A stretch of DNA of 64,000 bases from JAJTGZ01 sp964403525 (GCA_964403525.1 CAYOGE010000011.1:1-64000), one strand, 5' to 3'; positions 35,425-43,971 are shown, counted from the first letter of the stretch. Numbers and translations are program-made. Notes: generated from the letters alone by a model not told the origin.

Positions 35425-35452
35425 AGTCTACACAGATTCGGGTGCGTCGCAA
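35425..35452 (-). promoter_or_regulatory. Candidate promoter of the 33270-35381 gene
   Basis: TTGCGA and TAGACT, 16-bp spacing, 44 nt before the start codon. The core is shared with 28848-28875. Confidence 0.5.
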
Positions 35453-35501
35453 GCCAACAGGCTCAGAACCGGGGCTTTTCTTGGGCGTTCATGCCCACTT
35501 C

Positions 35502-36230
35502 TTACGAGCAGCCGGCGAAGAACGCATCGATGAACACGATGAAATCGTTGTTGTCGAACAGACCGTCCGTGCCCGGCAGACCGCCCTGCACACCGAAGTC
35601 TGCCAGCGGGTTCTGCGCGAAGAAGTAGTTGATGAACACGACAAAGTCGTTGTTGTCAAGGTGGCCGTCAGCGCCGGGGATGCCGCCCTGCTGGCCGAGG
35701 TCGGCCGGCCCGCACGGCAGGATCGCACCCGGGAACTTGCCGGTCGTCGAATCATTCAGGTTGATCCACCCGACGTTCTCGCCCCAGGCATAGCCGAAGA
35801 AGCGCTGCGCGAGCTGGTCGAAGCGGGCGGGCTGCGCGGGCGTTGCCATCGCGCCGCCGCTGAAGTTGATCCACCCGATGTTCTCACCCCACGCGTAACC
35901 GCTGAGGTTGCCCGTAGAAGGATCGCGGTTGACGCCGAAGTCGGTGCCGTTCACGTTGGCGTACTGACCGCCCGGGCCGGCGGGGGTGCCGTCGCCCAGG
36001 TTGATCCAACCGACGTTCTCGCCCCAGACGAAGCCGCTGAGGAACTTCGAACGCACGACCACGCCCTGGCTCGTCACGGGGTTGCCCGCGTCGCGCCAGT
36101 TCGTCCAGCCGATGTTCTCGCCCCAGGCGTACTTGTTCGTCGCGTCGATGTTCGACAACTGCCCGAACGCCGCGCTGGAGAGGGCCAGCATTGTCGCGGC
36201 AGAAACAAGGGTGAAGGCTGTACGGTTCAT
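35502..36230 (-). CDS. Secreted YAWGENIGW-repeat protein with GC-type dockerin
   Basis: A 242-aa exported protein. ATG 36230 follows GGAG by 9 nt; signal peptide LVSAATMLALSSAAFGQ. Four repeats make up the mature domain: YAWGENIGWTNW, FVWGENVGWINLG, YAWGENIGWINFS, YAWGENVGWINLN, at about 35-45-residue intervals. Exposed Trp/Tyr pairs in such repeats suggest a binding surface, but no ligand can be named. The dockerin begins CGPADLG and ends FFAGCS, with DNNDFVVFINYFF in the first half, where the usual Asp of VFID is Asn. A good promoter lies at 36251-36279. It is the shortest dockerin protein here. Confidence 0.87.
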   Translation of the reverse strand: MNRTAFTLVSAATMLALSSAAFGQLSNIDATNKYAWGENIGWTNWRDAGNPVTSQGVVVRSKFLSGFVWGENVGWINLGDGTPAGPGGQYANVNGTDFGVNRDPSTGNLSGYAWGENIGWINFSGGAMATPAQPARFDQLAQRFFGYAWGENVGWINLNDSTTGKFPGAILPCGPADLGQQGGIPGADGHLDNNDFVVFINYFFAQNPLADFGVQGGLPGTDGLFDNNDFIVFIDAFFAGCS

Positions 36231-36250
36231 GGGAGGGACTCCGGTTAGTA

Positions 36251-36279
36251 AAGATACACAAGAATCGGATCGGTGCCAA
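36251..36279 (-). promoter_or_regulatory. Sigma70-type promoter of the YAWGENIGW gene
   Basis: TTGGCA and TATCTT separated by 17 bp, 20 nt before ATG 36230. It is the best -35/-10 pair I saw in the island. Confidence 0.65.
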
Positions 36280-36462
36280 GCCCTTAGAGCGGTTTTGGTT
36301 CCGCCACGGGGCTCATTCTGGTTATTCAAGCGACGGTGGCACGTTTCCGTGTCCCGCGTCGCAGCGAATTGTCTCTCCCGGCACCACCTACATGTCGCGG
36401 GGTGCCCGCATCCTGCAGGTGAATCCGGCGAGCCCTCCCGGCGGCGGCTCGCTCCTTGGCAA

Positions 36463-37575
36463 TCAGTAGATGATGTTTGCGTAGGGGTCGGTTGCGCCGA
36501 GGCCGCCGCCGGAGTTACCCGTGATCGCCGGGCTTGACGAGGCGGAGACCAGCGGGCCCAGGCGGTTGTTGGCAACAAGGCTGACGGCGTTGGTGCACCC
36601 GCGGAACGAGTTGCCGATGATGAGGTTGTTGGATGTGCCGGTGCCGATGCCCGTCACCATGCGGGTGATCGCGTTGCCCTCGATGCGAGCGCCGCTGCTG
36701 TTCTGCACGTAGATGCCGACGGTCGGTGCCGCGGAGAGGTTGTTGGCGGAGATGCTGTTGCCCTTGACAAGCGAGTTGCCGCTGGCGCGGATGCCGATGG
36801 CGGTGTTGTCCTGCACGGCGCAACCGGTAGCGGTGCCAGCCTCGATACGGATGCCGTCGACGTTACCCCTGGAGGTGCAGCCGATGACGGCCGCTGTGCT
36901 GACAGCCAGCCCCGTGCCGTTGTTGGACGAGGCGGTGCAGTTCCTGACGACGCCCGAGTACATGTTGAGGCCGTCGCTGCCGTTGTCGTAGAAGCGGCTG
37001 TCGATGATGGAAGAGTCGGCCGTGCTGGTGTTGATGAACACGCCGATGCTCCCTGAGCGTTCGACGACGCACCCGGAGACCGAGCCGCTGCCGATGTTGA
37101 TGCCGTAGTTCCCGCTCTCGCTCACGACCATATTCTCGACCGCGACGGACTGTTCCTGGATGTTGGGCGCCGAGATGGAGATGCCGGCACCTCCCATCGT
37201 GGCGATGCGCCCGTTGCGCACCGTGATGCGCTGGAGGCCGGCGCCGACCACGCCGCTCAGCGAGCCGGCGGAGCCCTTGACCGTGTACCCGTTGAAGTCG
37301 ATGGTGACGTTCGAAACGTCGACGCGGATGCCGGACTTGCCGCTGCCGACCGTCACGTCGCCTGTGAGGTAGTACGAGCCGGGCTGCGTGATCCGGAAGA
37401 CGTTCGTGGCGTCGCCGGGGGTGTTGGTCGCGTTGATCGCGGTCCGCGGCTCGACCTCGGTGAGGGTCTTCATCGTCGGGGCGACAGGCCCGGCGGCGGG
37501 GGTGATTGGTCCGGCGTGGGCGCCGGCAAGCAGGGCGGAGATCGTGAGCGCGGTGATAGCAGGAGCGGTACGCAT
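36463..37575 (-). CDS. Secreted right-handed beta-helix protein without a dockerin
   Basis: A 370-aa exported protein. ATG 37575 has AAAGGAA upstream; signal peptide ITALTISALLAGAHA. After TRTAINATNTPG-like sequence and YLTGDVTVGSGKSGIRVDVSNVTIDFNGY, the protein is a regular beta-helix of about 22-residue rungs (ITVRNGRIATMGGAGI, SVAVENMVVSESGNYGI, GCVVERSGSIGV, GNSISANNLS, IEGNAITRM). It is the pectate-lyase/NosD type. It ends LGATDPYANIIY with no dockerin and no final Cys, the only such gene in the island. Similar free-standing proteins are common in planctomycetes. Catalysis not evident. Confidence 0.86.
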   Translation of the reverse strand: MRTAPAITALTISALLAGAHAGPITPAAGPVAPTMKTLTEVEPRTAINATNTPGDATNVFRITQPGSYYLTGDVTVGSGKSGIRVDVSNVTIDFNGYTVKGSAGSLSGVVGAGLQRITVRNGRIATMGGAGISISAPNIQEQSVAVENMVVSESGNYGINIGSGSVSGCVVERSGSIGVFINTSTADSSIIDSRFYDNGSDGLNMYSGVVRNCTASSNNGTGLAVSTAAVIGCTSRGNVDGIRIEAGTATGCAVQDNTAIGIRASGNSLVKGNSISANNLSAAPTVGIYVQNSSGARIEGNAITRMVTGIGTGTSNNLIIGNSFRGCTNAVSLVANNRLGPLVSASSSPAITGNSGGGLGATDPYANIIY

Positions 37576-37723
37576 TGGGTTCCTTTCGTGTGTTTCGGGG
37601 CGGACTGTCCCGACCCAAAGGCCATGCGCCGTTCGGCAACGAACCGGCTAAAAAAAGTTAACTTCCCACGGCGCGCCGGGTAAACGCTCGGCCGCAGGGG
37701 TTCAAACCATGGCCCGGCCCTGG

Positions 37724-39736
37724 TCAGCCGCAACCGGCGAAGAACTGGTCGATGAACACGACAAAGTCGTTGTTGTTGAACTGGCCGTCGCGCCCGGGCA
37801 CGCCGCCTGTGGTGCCGCGGTCGGCACCCACGTTCCCGGCGAAGAACCAGTCGATGAACACGACAAAGTCGTTGTTGTTGAGCACCCCGTCTGGGCCCTC
37901 GACGCCGCCGGTGCGCCCGATGTCGGCGAGGCAGTCGGGCGTCTCGACCAGGTCGTTCTCGGGGGTCAGCAGGTTCCACACCGCGGGGAGCGCCTGCGTG
38001 CGGTCGATCTGGCTGCGCGAGCGGCTCGCCACCGCTGCGCCGCGCGCTGTGCGTCCGAACCACGGGCTGCTCGCCACGTTGCCCCAGAAGAGCGAGCCCT
38101 TGCGGACTTCCTGCAGTTGCGTGCCGCGCTGCAGGATCAGCCGCCCGCGGTCGGCCGCCGACCAGTCGTTGATCGCCGTTGAGTTGGTCCACGAGCCCGG
38201 GCCACCGGCGGGCGGGAGCGGCGGGGCGAGAACCTCCGACTGTGACAGCGTCGCGCCCGTCCCCTTGGTGAAGCGCCGCAGCGTGTCGGCGCCGCCGAGT
38301 GTGCTCGGCACAAGCGGGCCGATCCAGTAGTCCTCGGCGGTCGCGCTGCTGCCGGGGGCGATCCGCTTGCGACCCTCTGCCGCGAACGCCGCCGCCCCGC
38401 CGTTGCTCAGCGTGTCCATCGTGCCGTTGGCCACGCCGAGCCGGTCGACGCCGATGCGTATGACCGCCGCGTCTGAGCGCAGCAGCAGCACCTGGTCGTG
38501 CCGGTCGTCGAAGCCCATGGCCACAACCGAGCCGAACGTCAGGTTGATCGCGCGCGGCGTGCCCAACTCGGAGAACGAGGGTGAATCACCGCTGTTGAGC
38601 CTGAACGTGCGGACGGCGCCGTTGTTGTACACGTGCACCTGGCCCTGACGCCCGACGGCCATCAGCGCCGTGTCGCCGGTCAGTGAGACCTGCGCCAGCT
38701 GCGCGTTGTTCACCGCGTCCCACGCCGCCAGGCGCACGGGCGTCAGGCCGCCGTTGGTCTGGCTCCGCAGCACGATCGCCACGCCCGGCTCTCCGCCGAA
38801 GGCGACGTCCTCAACTGGTCCGGGATCGAAGTCCAGCGGCTGCGGGCCACCGGTGAAGACGATCGACGGGTCGAACCGCCAGGCGGTGCCGATGGTGAAC
38901 GGCCGGTAGAGCGTGAGCTCGGGCGCAAGGGCGACCAGCGTGTACCACACGCGCCGCGTCTGCGGGCTGCCCTCGACGACAAACTCGAAGGAGGGGCGCG
39001 TCTCGTTGGTCCCGTCGCTGAGCCGGTAGAGGATGTTGATCTGCCGGCTCGGGCGCACCGATGTTGCGTAGGTCGACTGCGCATCGAGGTCGTTTGGGTC
39101 TTCGTTGGTCGCGGGGTCGCGGTAGTGCACGCGCCAGTCGAAGAGCTGCAGCGGCGCGGGGCAGAGCCGGTCGACCCGGTCGAGCGTCACCACGTGACCG
39201 CCCGTCCACGACCACGAACCGTCGGAGGCGTTCTGCGCGTAACGCCCGTAGGCGATCGCCGCGGTGCCGCCCAGCTGCAGCACGCGGTACATCGCCTGCG
39301 GTGTGACGTTGGAGCTGAGCAGCTGCGACCAGTTCAAGGGGGGGCCGCCGCGGTCGTTCATCCACTGCAGGCCGCCGTCGAAGATCCCGGCGTCGCCCGT
39401 TCCGCCCGACGGTGACGTGCCCATCGCCGTGCCGATGGCGGCGATGTTGTCGGTCACCTGGTCGTAGTTCATCCACGAGAAGGCCGGCGCGCTGGGGAAC
39501 AGCTCCGGGTACCCGCGCAGCGCGTAGTAGCCCATCAGGTTCGCAAACGATGTCGGGCCGCAGTACATCGACCCGTCGGAAGGGAGCGCGTTGCGGCGCT
39601 GGTCAAAGTCGGGCGTCGGAAGACCGCCCGGCCCCCCGACGCGCACGCTGCTCCCGCACGCGACAACCTGACCGAAGGCCGCGCCGGCGGGGCACGAGGC
39701 GGCGGCACAGAGCAACGCAAGCCGGAGTGTGTGCAT
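37724..39736 (-). CDS. Secreted C39-like cysteine peptidase with GC-type dockerin
   Basis: A 670-aa exported protein with signal peptide LALLCAAASCPAGAAFGQ. Residues ~40-210 look like a papain-fold C39-type peptidase: MYCGPTSFANLMGYYA with Cys59, GGHVVTLDRVD with His181, and FDWRVHYRDP supplying a candidate Asp near 199. Residues ~220-600 form a beta-rich region, perhaps a propeller, with VRLAAWDAVNNAQLAQVSLTG and GRQGQVHVYNNGAVRTF. The dockerin begins CLADIG and ends FFAGCG. Start ATG 39736 has only a weak ribosome site. Such a fold could be an inactive peptide-binding domain; the three residues argue for activity, but this is inferred. Confidence 0.85.
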   Translation of the reverse strand: MHTLRLALLCAAASCPAGAAFGQVVACGSSVRVGGPGGLPTPDFDQRRNALPSDGSMYCGPTSFANLMGYYALRGYPELFPSAPAFSWMNYDQVTDNIAAIGTAMGTSPSGGTGDAGIFDGGLQWMNDRGGPPLNWSQLLSSNVTPQAMYRVLQLGGTAAIAYGRYAQNASDGSWSWTGGHVVTLDRVDRLCPAPLQLFDWRVHYRDPATNEDPNDLDAQSTYATSVRPSRQINILYRLSDGTNETRPSFEFVVEGSPQTRRVWYTLVALAPELTLYRPFTIGTAWRFDPSIVFTGGPQPLDFDPGPVEDVAFGGEPGVAIVLRSQTNGGLTPVRLAAWDAVNNAQLAQVSLTGDTALMAVGRQGQVHVYNNGAVRTFRLNSGDSPSFSELGTPRAINLTFGSVVAMGFDDRHDQVLLLRSDAAVIRIGVDRLGVANGTMDTLSNGGAAAFAAEGRKRIAPGSSATAEDYWIGPLVPSTLGGADTLRRFTKGTGATLSQSEVLAPPLPPAGGPGSWTNSTAINDWSAADRGRLILQRGTQLQEVRKGSLFWGNVASSPWFGRTARGAAVASRSRSQIDRTQALPAVWNLLTPENDLVETPDCLADIGRTGGVEGPDGVLNNNDFVVFIDWFFAGNVGADRGTTGGVPGRDGQFNNNDFVVFIDQFFAGCG

Positions 39737-39816
39737 GCCACAAGCTACTGCAGGTTCAGCGTGCCGTCGAGGGGTTTATCCAGATTAATGTTGCGGAAGG
39801 GCGGTCCGGCGCGCAC

Positions 39817-40731
39817 TCAGATCGTCGTGCCCGAGACGGTCACCAGGCCCGGCGTGGCCTCGCGGGCACGCTTCACCAGCTTGGCGCGGTCGAGGCGACC
39901 CTCGCAGAGGCAGAAGAGGCTGCTGCCCGAGCCGGTGACGTGCACCGGCACGCCCAGTGTCCTGGTCAGGTGCGTGCGGAGGTCGTTCAGTCGCGGCTCG
40001 ACGCGGCAGGCGGGCTCGGCCAGGTCGTTGAAGAGGTCCATCGTGTCGACGCTGTCACCCTTGGCCGCTAGCTCTCGCACGAGGCTGCTCTTGAGCTCGC
40101 CGTTCACCTTTGCGTCGAACGCTCGGTAGACCGCGCCGGTGCTGATTCCAAACTCAGGGACGAACAGGACCAGGGGGCGCTCGAAGCGTTCCTGCCGTTC
40201 GATCGTCTCACCGAACCCCTCAACGATCGCCGGCTGCGGCCAGCCGGGCACCTTCATGCCCGTGGCCTGCGTGAAGAAGCCGACGTCCGACCCCAGCGCG
40301 GTAGAGACCTGCGCGATGTGGTCCATCGGCAGGTCCATGTCGTCGAAGATGTGGGCCATCGCGGTGAGCACGGCGCCGGCGTCGGCCGAGCCGCCGCCGA
40401 GCCCGCCGCCGACGGGGATGCGCTTGCGCACGGTGAGGGAGACCGGCAGCGGCCGGCCGGCGATCTGCTCGACGTAGCGGTGGGCGCGGGCGGCCAGGTC
40501 CTGCTCGATCGGCCAGTCGATGGGCGTGGGGCGCGGCGCGTCGGGCGCCCACTCGACGCTGTACTCACTGATGACGTGCCCCTCGCGCCGTTCGATGCGT
40601 ACGTCGTCGAAGAGGTCGATCGCGCTGAGCCAGGAGCTGATCGGGTGGTAGCCGTGGGGCGGCACCGGGGCACCGACGGCGAGCGCGAGGTTCACCTTGG
40701 CGTGGGCCGCGATGTTGAGCATGCTGGGCAT
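39817..40731 (-). CDS. ispE: 4-diphosphocytidyl-2-C-methyl-D-erythritol kinase
   Basis: GHMP kinase of the MEP isoprenoid pathway, 304 aa, phosphorylating CDP-methylerythritol. Seen: AHAKVNLALAVG at the N-terminus with the catalytic Lys, GYHPISSWLSAIDL, the ATP loop PVGGGLGGGSADAGAVL (about 105-121), ALGSDVGFF, and GVPVHVTGSGSSLF near the end. ATG 40731 (MPSMLN) was preferred; ATG 40722 is also possible. A TATGCT box (40743-40748) ends 11 nt upstream. It is divergent from the Nif3-family gene across 59 bp, so the two promoters share this gap. Confidence 0.93.
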   Translation of the reverse strand: MPSMLNIAAHAKVNLALAVGAPVPPHGYHPISSWLSAIDLFDDVRIERREGHVISEYSVEWAPDAPRPTPIDWPIEQDLAARAHRYVEQIAGRPLPVSLTVRKRIPVGGGLGGGSADAGAVLTAMAHIFDDMDLPMDHIAQVSTALGSDVGFFTQATGMKVPGWPQPAIVEGFGETIERQERFERPLVLFVPEFGISTGAVYRAFDAKVNGELKSSLVRELAAKGDSVDTMDLFNDLAEPACRVEPRLNDLRTHLTRTLGVPVHVTGSGSSLFCLCEGRLDRAKLVKRAREATPGLVTVSGTTI

Positions 40732-40778
40732 GGCGATGGACCAGCATAAGCCCCGCGGCGGGCGTCCGGCGCGCCCGG

Positions 40779-40784
40779 TATCCT
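40779..40784 (+). promoter_or_regulatory. -10 box of the Nif3-family gene, leaderless type
   Basis: TATCCT ends 6 nt before ATG 40791; spacer CATCGC. Confidence 0.55.
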
Positions 40785-40790
40785 CATCGC

Positions 40791-41945
40791 ATGAGCGCAC
40801 ACACCATCGCCGATCTCGCCGCCGCAATGGAGACCATCGCTCCCGCGGCGCTCGCGGAGGAGTGGGACAACGTCGGTCTGCTGGTGGGTGACCCCGGCGC
40901 GCGCGTCGGTGGGCCGGTGCTTCTGACGATCGACCTGACCCCGGCCGTGATCGCTGAGGCTGAATCGATCAAGGCGGGCGCGATCGTGGCCTATCACCCG
41001 CCGATCTTCACGCCCATCAGGCGTCTCACCGCCGACGACTCGCGCCAGCACACCATCCTGCGTGCGGTTCGTGCCGGCATGGCGGTGTATTCACCGCACA
41101 CGGCGCTCGACTCTGCTCCGGGTGGCATGTGCGACTGGCTGGCCGACTGCGTGCTGCCGGCGGGCAAGCCGCGCTCGGCGGACCGGCGGGCGCTTGTCCC
41201 CAAGGCGCTGCCGCGCGCCAGCGAGGAGGCGAAGATCGTCACGTTCGTGCCGGCCAACGAGCTGAGCAAGGTGCGCGGGGCGCTCGCATCGGCGGGCGCG
41301 GGGCGGCTTGGCAAGTACACGGTCTGCTCGTTCGCAACAGCGGGCGAGGGGACGTTCCTGGGCGGGCCGGACAGCCGCCCGGCGGTGGGGAAGCCGGAGG
41401 TGCTCGAGTCGGCGAACGAGGTGCGGCTGGAGATGGTCATCCCGCTGCGGGCTGTGCCGCTGGCGATGGAGCTGCTCAAAGGGTTCCACCCGTACGAGGA
41501 GGTGCCGGTCGACGTGTACCCGCTGCTCGGGCGGCCCAGCCGCGACACCGGGGCGGGGCGGCGGCTGGTGCTGGACAAGCCGGTGACGATGGCGCAGATG
41601 GCTGCGCGCCTCAAGGCGGCGCTGAAGGCGTCGCACGTGCAGTTCGCCGCGGCGCCGGGGCACGCGGAGGCGTTCGCGTTCTCGCACATCGGGCTGTGCC
41701 CGGGCGCGGCCTCGAGCCTGCTCGACGCGGCGGCGCGCGAGGGGTGCCAGCTGTTCATCACCGGCGAGATGAAGCACCACGAGGTGCTCGACGCGAACGC
41801 GCGCGGCGTGAGCGTGCTGCTGGGGGGGCACTCGACGACCGAGCGCGGCTACCTGCCGATCCTGGCGGCGCGGCTCGGCGAGCTGATGCCGAGGGCGAAG
41901 TTCCAGACGGCCGCGAGCGATAAGACGCTGATGCAGACGGTGTGA
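40791..41945 (+). CDS. Nif3-like dinuclear metal-centre protein
   Basis: A 384-aa member of the Nif3/YbgI/YqfO family, toroid-forming proteins with two metal ions per subunit. Metal ligands appear in AYHPPIFTPI, VYSPHTALDSAPGG with the Asp, and near the end GHSTTERGYLP. EEWDNVGLLVG is the N-terminal signature. The long form carries a PII/CutA-like insertion (about residues 140-250: IVTFVPANELSKVRGALASAG ... FHPYEEVPVDVYPL), as in YqfO. Biochemical role unsettled for the family; GTP cyclohydrolase and hydrolase roles have been proposed. Leaderless-type start at ATG 40791. Convergent with the hydrolase gene 21 bp downstream. Confidence 0.92.
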   Translation: MSAHTIADLAAAMETIAPAALAEEWDNVGLLVGDPGARVGGPVLLTIDLTPAVIAEAESIKAGAIVAYHPPIFTPIRRLTADDSRQHTILRAVRAGMAVYSPHTALDSAPGGMCDWLADCVLPAGKPRSADRRALVPKALPRASEEAKIVTFVPANELSKVRGALASAGAGRLGKYTVCSFATAGEGTFLGGPDSRPAVGKPEVLESANEVRLEMVIPLRAVPLAMELLKGFHPYEEVPVDVYPLLGRPSRDTGAGRRLVLDKPVTMAQMAARLKAALKASHVQFAAAPGHAEAFAFSHIGLCPGAASSLLDAAAREGCQLFITGEMKHHEVLDANARGVSVLLGGHSTTERGYLPILAARLGELMPRAKFQTAASDKTLMQTV

Positions 41946-41966
41946 GCGGGCGATCACGCGGGGCGG

Positions 41967-43529
41967 CTACTCCCACTGGCGGTTGATCTGGCGGTAGGTA
42001 TCGCGCCCCTTCGTCACCGCGCCGAGGTACTGCGTGACGATCGGGTAAAGGTCCAGCTGCGCCTGCGGGATGCGGAGTTCCTTCCCGCGTGCGTGCCAGT
42101 CCTTCATGTTGACCTCGAGCCCTTGCGGCAGCCCTTCAACGAGGTACGCCGTCGGCAGGTTCTCGATCACCGCGGCGAACGCCTCAAGCGGCGTGGAGCC
42201 GTCGCCGCCCCACTCGATCGACTCGAGCGCGGCGGCGATTTTCTTTCCGGCCACTTCGTGCTCGGTCAGCAGCTCGTCGTAGGCGAGTTCCTTCATGAAC
42301 GCGTCGACGCACTCGACGCCCATGAAGTCCTCGCGGAGGCTCAGCAGGTGGCCGAGCCAGTTCGGGGTCGGCATGTCGGGGGCGAACGTTGCGGCACGGA
42401 GGGCCGCGGCGTCGGGCAGCGATGCGCGGAGCGCGGCGACCTGGCGGAGGCCCTGAGCCTCGATCTTCAAGGCAAGGGCTTTGGCTTCTTCGCGCTGCTG
42501 GTCGGTTGCGTCTTTGAGCCCGCGTGGCCACGCGTCCTTGTCGCTCGGGTCGGCGGCGAAGCGTCTTGTCAGCGCCCGGGCCATTCCGAAGGCGGGCGTG
42601 ACGCCTCCGCCGGGGTTCAGCAGCGACTTGAGCCCGTTGAGCGCTTCGTCGGGCTTGTCGGTGACGAGCGCTCGGACCCAGGCGACGCCGAGTGCGGCCT
42701 GCTTGACGTCGGGGGCGTGCCCGCCGCCGGCGACGCGCCGCAGCACCGCGGCCTTTGCTCCCTCGCTCACGAGGTAGTCGCGCCCTTCGACGGCGATGCG
42801 GAACGGGACGAGCTGGTCGTCGGTGCCGTGGATGAAGGCGGTGGGGACGACGCGCATGCCCATCAGGCGCATCTGCGGCACGCCCCCGCCGTAGACGGTG
42901 ACGCCGTTGAAGAGGCGCGGGAAGCGGTTGGCGAGCATGACCTGCGCGAAGGCGCCCTGGCTGTGGCCCACGAGGATGATCTTGGCGGTTGGGAAGGTTC
43001 GGGTCATCTCCAGCACGAAGTCGCGCATCAGGAGGACGTCGCCGATCTCGAGACCGGGGAAGCGCGAGCCGTCGGCGGTTTCGCGCGAGCCGTCGACGCT
43101 CACGACGATCGCGCCCGGCGCGAGGTCCTGCGCCGGGAGGGCTGCCGGCCCCCAGGTGTGATCGAGCCCGTAACCGTGGAGCACGACGACGACGTCGCGC
43201 GGCTTGCCGCGTTCGAAACCTTCGGGCAGCACCCAGGAGTATTTGAGGAGGCCGACGCGGTCTGCGCCGTCTTCTGTGTACCCGGTGCAGCCGCTGTCGG
43301 CGGTGTAGATGGTGTTGGGCTTTGCTTCGGCGAGCTTGGCTTTGGGATCGAGCGGAGTGGGCGTGTGTGTCGGCGCGGGCTGGGGCGCGGGCTTGGGCTC
43401 AACTACTTTCGGTGGCCGCGCGCTGGAGGGCTTTGCCGGCGCGGGAGGCTGTGGCGCCGCCGCGGTTGACAGGATCATCATGCCGATCGCCACGGTCATC
43501 GTCAGGGGCATGGTGAGAGGATACTGCAT
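41967..43529 (-). CDS. Exported alpha/beta hydrolase (phospholipase/carboxylesterase-like)
   Basis: About 520 aa. An N-terminal signal-like segment (PLTMTVAIGMMILSTAAA) and a Pro/Lys/Ala linker precede an alpha/beta hydrolase domain. Seen: VVVVLHGYGLDHTWGP (oxyanion loop), ILVGHSQGAFAQVM with nucleophile Ser190, TAFIHGTDDQLVPF with the Asp, and GGGHAPDV with the His. The order fits dienelactone hydrolase or PHB-depolymerase-like esterases. Residues ~320-520 are a helical extension I do not recognise. ATG 43529 or 43511 is possible; neither has a ribosome site. The start overlaps the small gene 43399-43752 by about 130 bp, which suggests translational coupling. Confidence 0.82.
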   Translation of the reverse strand: MQYPLTMPLTMTVAIGMMILSTAAAPQPPAPAKPSSARPPKVVEPKPAPQPAPTHTPTPLDPKAKLAEAKPNTIYTADSGCTGYTEDGADRVGLLKYSWVLPEGFERGKPRDVVVVLHGYGLDHTWGPAALPAQDLAPGAIVVSVDGSRETADGSRFPGLEIGDVLLMRDFVLEMTRTFPTAKIILVGHSQGAFAQVMLANRFPRLFNGVTVYGGGVPQMRLMGMRVVPTAFIHGTDDQLVPFRIAVEGRDYLVSEGAKAAVLRRVAGGGHAPDVKQAALGVAWVRALVTDKPDEALNGLKSLLNPGGGVTPAFGMARALTRRFAADPSDKDAWPRGLKDATDQQREEAKALALKIEAQGLRQVAALRASLPDAAALRAATFAPDMPTPNWLGHLLSLREDFMGVECVDAFMKELAYDELLTEHEVAGKKIAAALESIEWGGDGSTPLEAFAAVIENLPTAYLVEGLPQGLEVNMKDWHARGKELRIPQAQLDLYPIVTQYLGAVTKGRDTYRQINRQWE

Positions 43530-43752
43530 GATCGGCGGGCGCTGTCGCGAGGCGCGAGCGGCTCTGCGTGGGGCGCGGCGGGGGCGCGTCGGCGGGGTCT
43601 TTGACCGTGCGGAAGCGGGCGAGCAGGGCCGCGATCCGGCGGATCTCGGTGGGGTCGGTCTCGGAATCGAGGAGTTTGAGGAGGGCGTCGAGTGCGCGCT
43701 GGTGGGCGTGCAGGACGGCCTGGTTGTACGCCTGGATGGTTGTGCTTTGCAT
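43399..43752 (-). CDS. Small protein of unknown function, overlapping the hydrolase start
   Basis: A 117-aa frame. ATG 43752 has AGGGGG upstream and a strong TTGCAC-17-TACACT promoter at 43789-43817, which is the main reason to call it. The first ~55 residues form a clean amphipathic helix pair (YNQAVLHAHQRALDALLKLLD, PTEIRRIAALLARF). The last ~60 residues are Pro/Arg/Asp-rich and disordered, where the frame overlaps the hydrolase gene. The DPTEIRRIAALLAR wording recalls small helical proteins annotated only as hypothetical. The natural end may be as read, or the overlap may mean the hydrolase starts further downstream. Confidence 0.6.
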   Translation of the reverse strand: MQSTTIQAYNQAVLHAHQRALDALLKLLDSETDPTEIRRIAALLARFRTVKDPADAPPPRPTQSRSRLATAPADHAVSSHHAPDDDRGDRHDDPVNRGGATASRAGKALQRAATESS

Positions 43753-43788
43753 GTGTGCCCCCTGTTGTGGCCGGAATGGCCATGTGGC

Positions 43789-43817
43789 AGTGTACCGCAA
43801 ATGTTTGGTATGTGCAA
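43789..43817 (-). promoter_or_regulatory. Promoter of the small gene and hydrolase
   Basis: TTGCAC, 17 bp, TACACT on the minus strand, 36 nt before ATG 43752. Confidence 0.65.
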
Positions 43818-43866
43818 GGTAAAAGATTGGGTTTTGTTCGCAAATCACCTGTAGAGGGGAGTTGGA

Positions 43867-43902
43867 ATAGGTCCGATAGGTCGTATGGGACCCGTGGGAC
43901 CT
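43867..43902. repeat. 9-bp periodic intergenic element, copy 2
   Basis: Four 9-mers in a row: ATAGGTCCG, ATAGGTCGT, ATGGGACCC, GTGGGACCT. It lies 83 nt before the gltX start. Confidence 0.6.
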
Positions 43903-43971
43903 GTTTGAAGCTGGCAGGGACACGCTGGCGGTGCTCTTTCTGCTCGTGCGGGGAAGAGAGCGGGCGGTTCC

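Noticed and set aside
17422..39736. Dockerin island as a recent phage or transposon insertion
   Set aside because: No integrase, tRNA end, insertion sequence or flanking direct repeat was seen, and base composition matches the neighbours.
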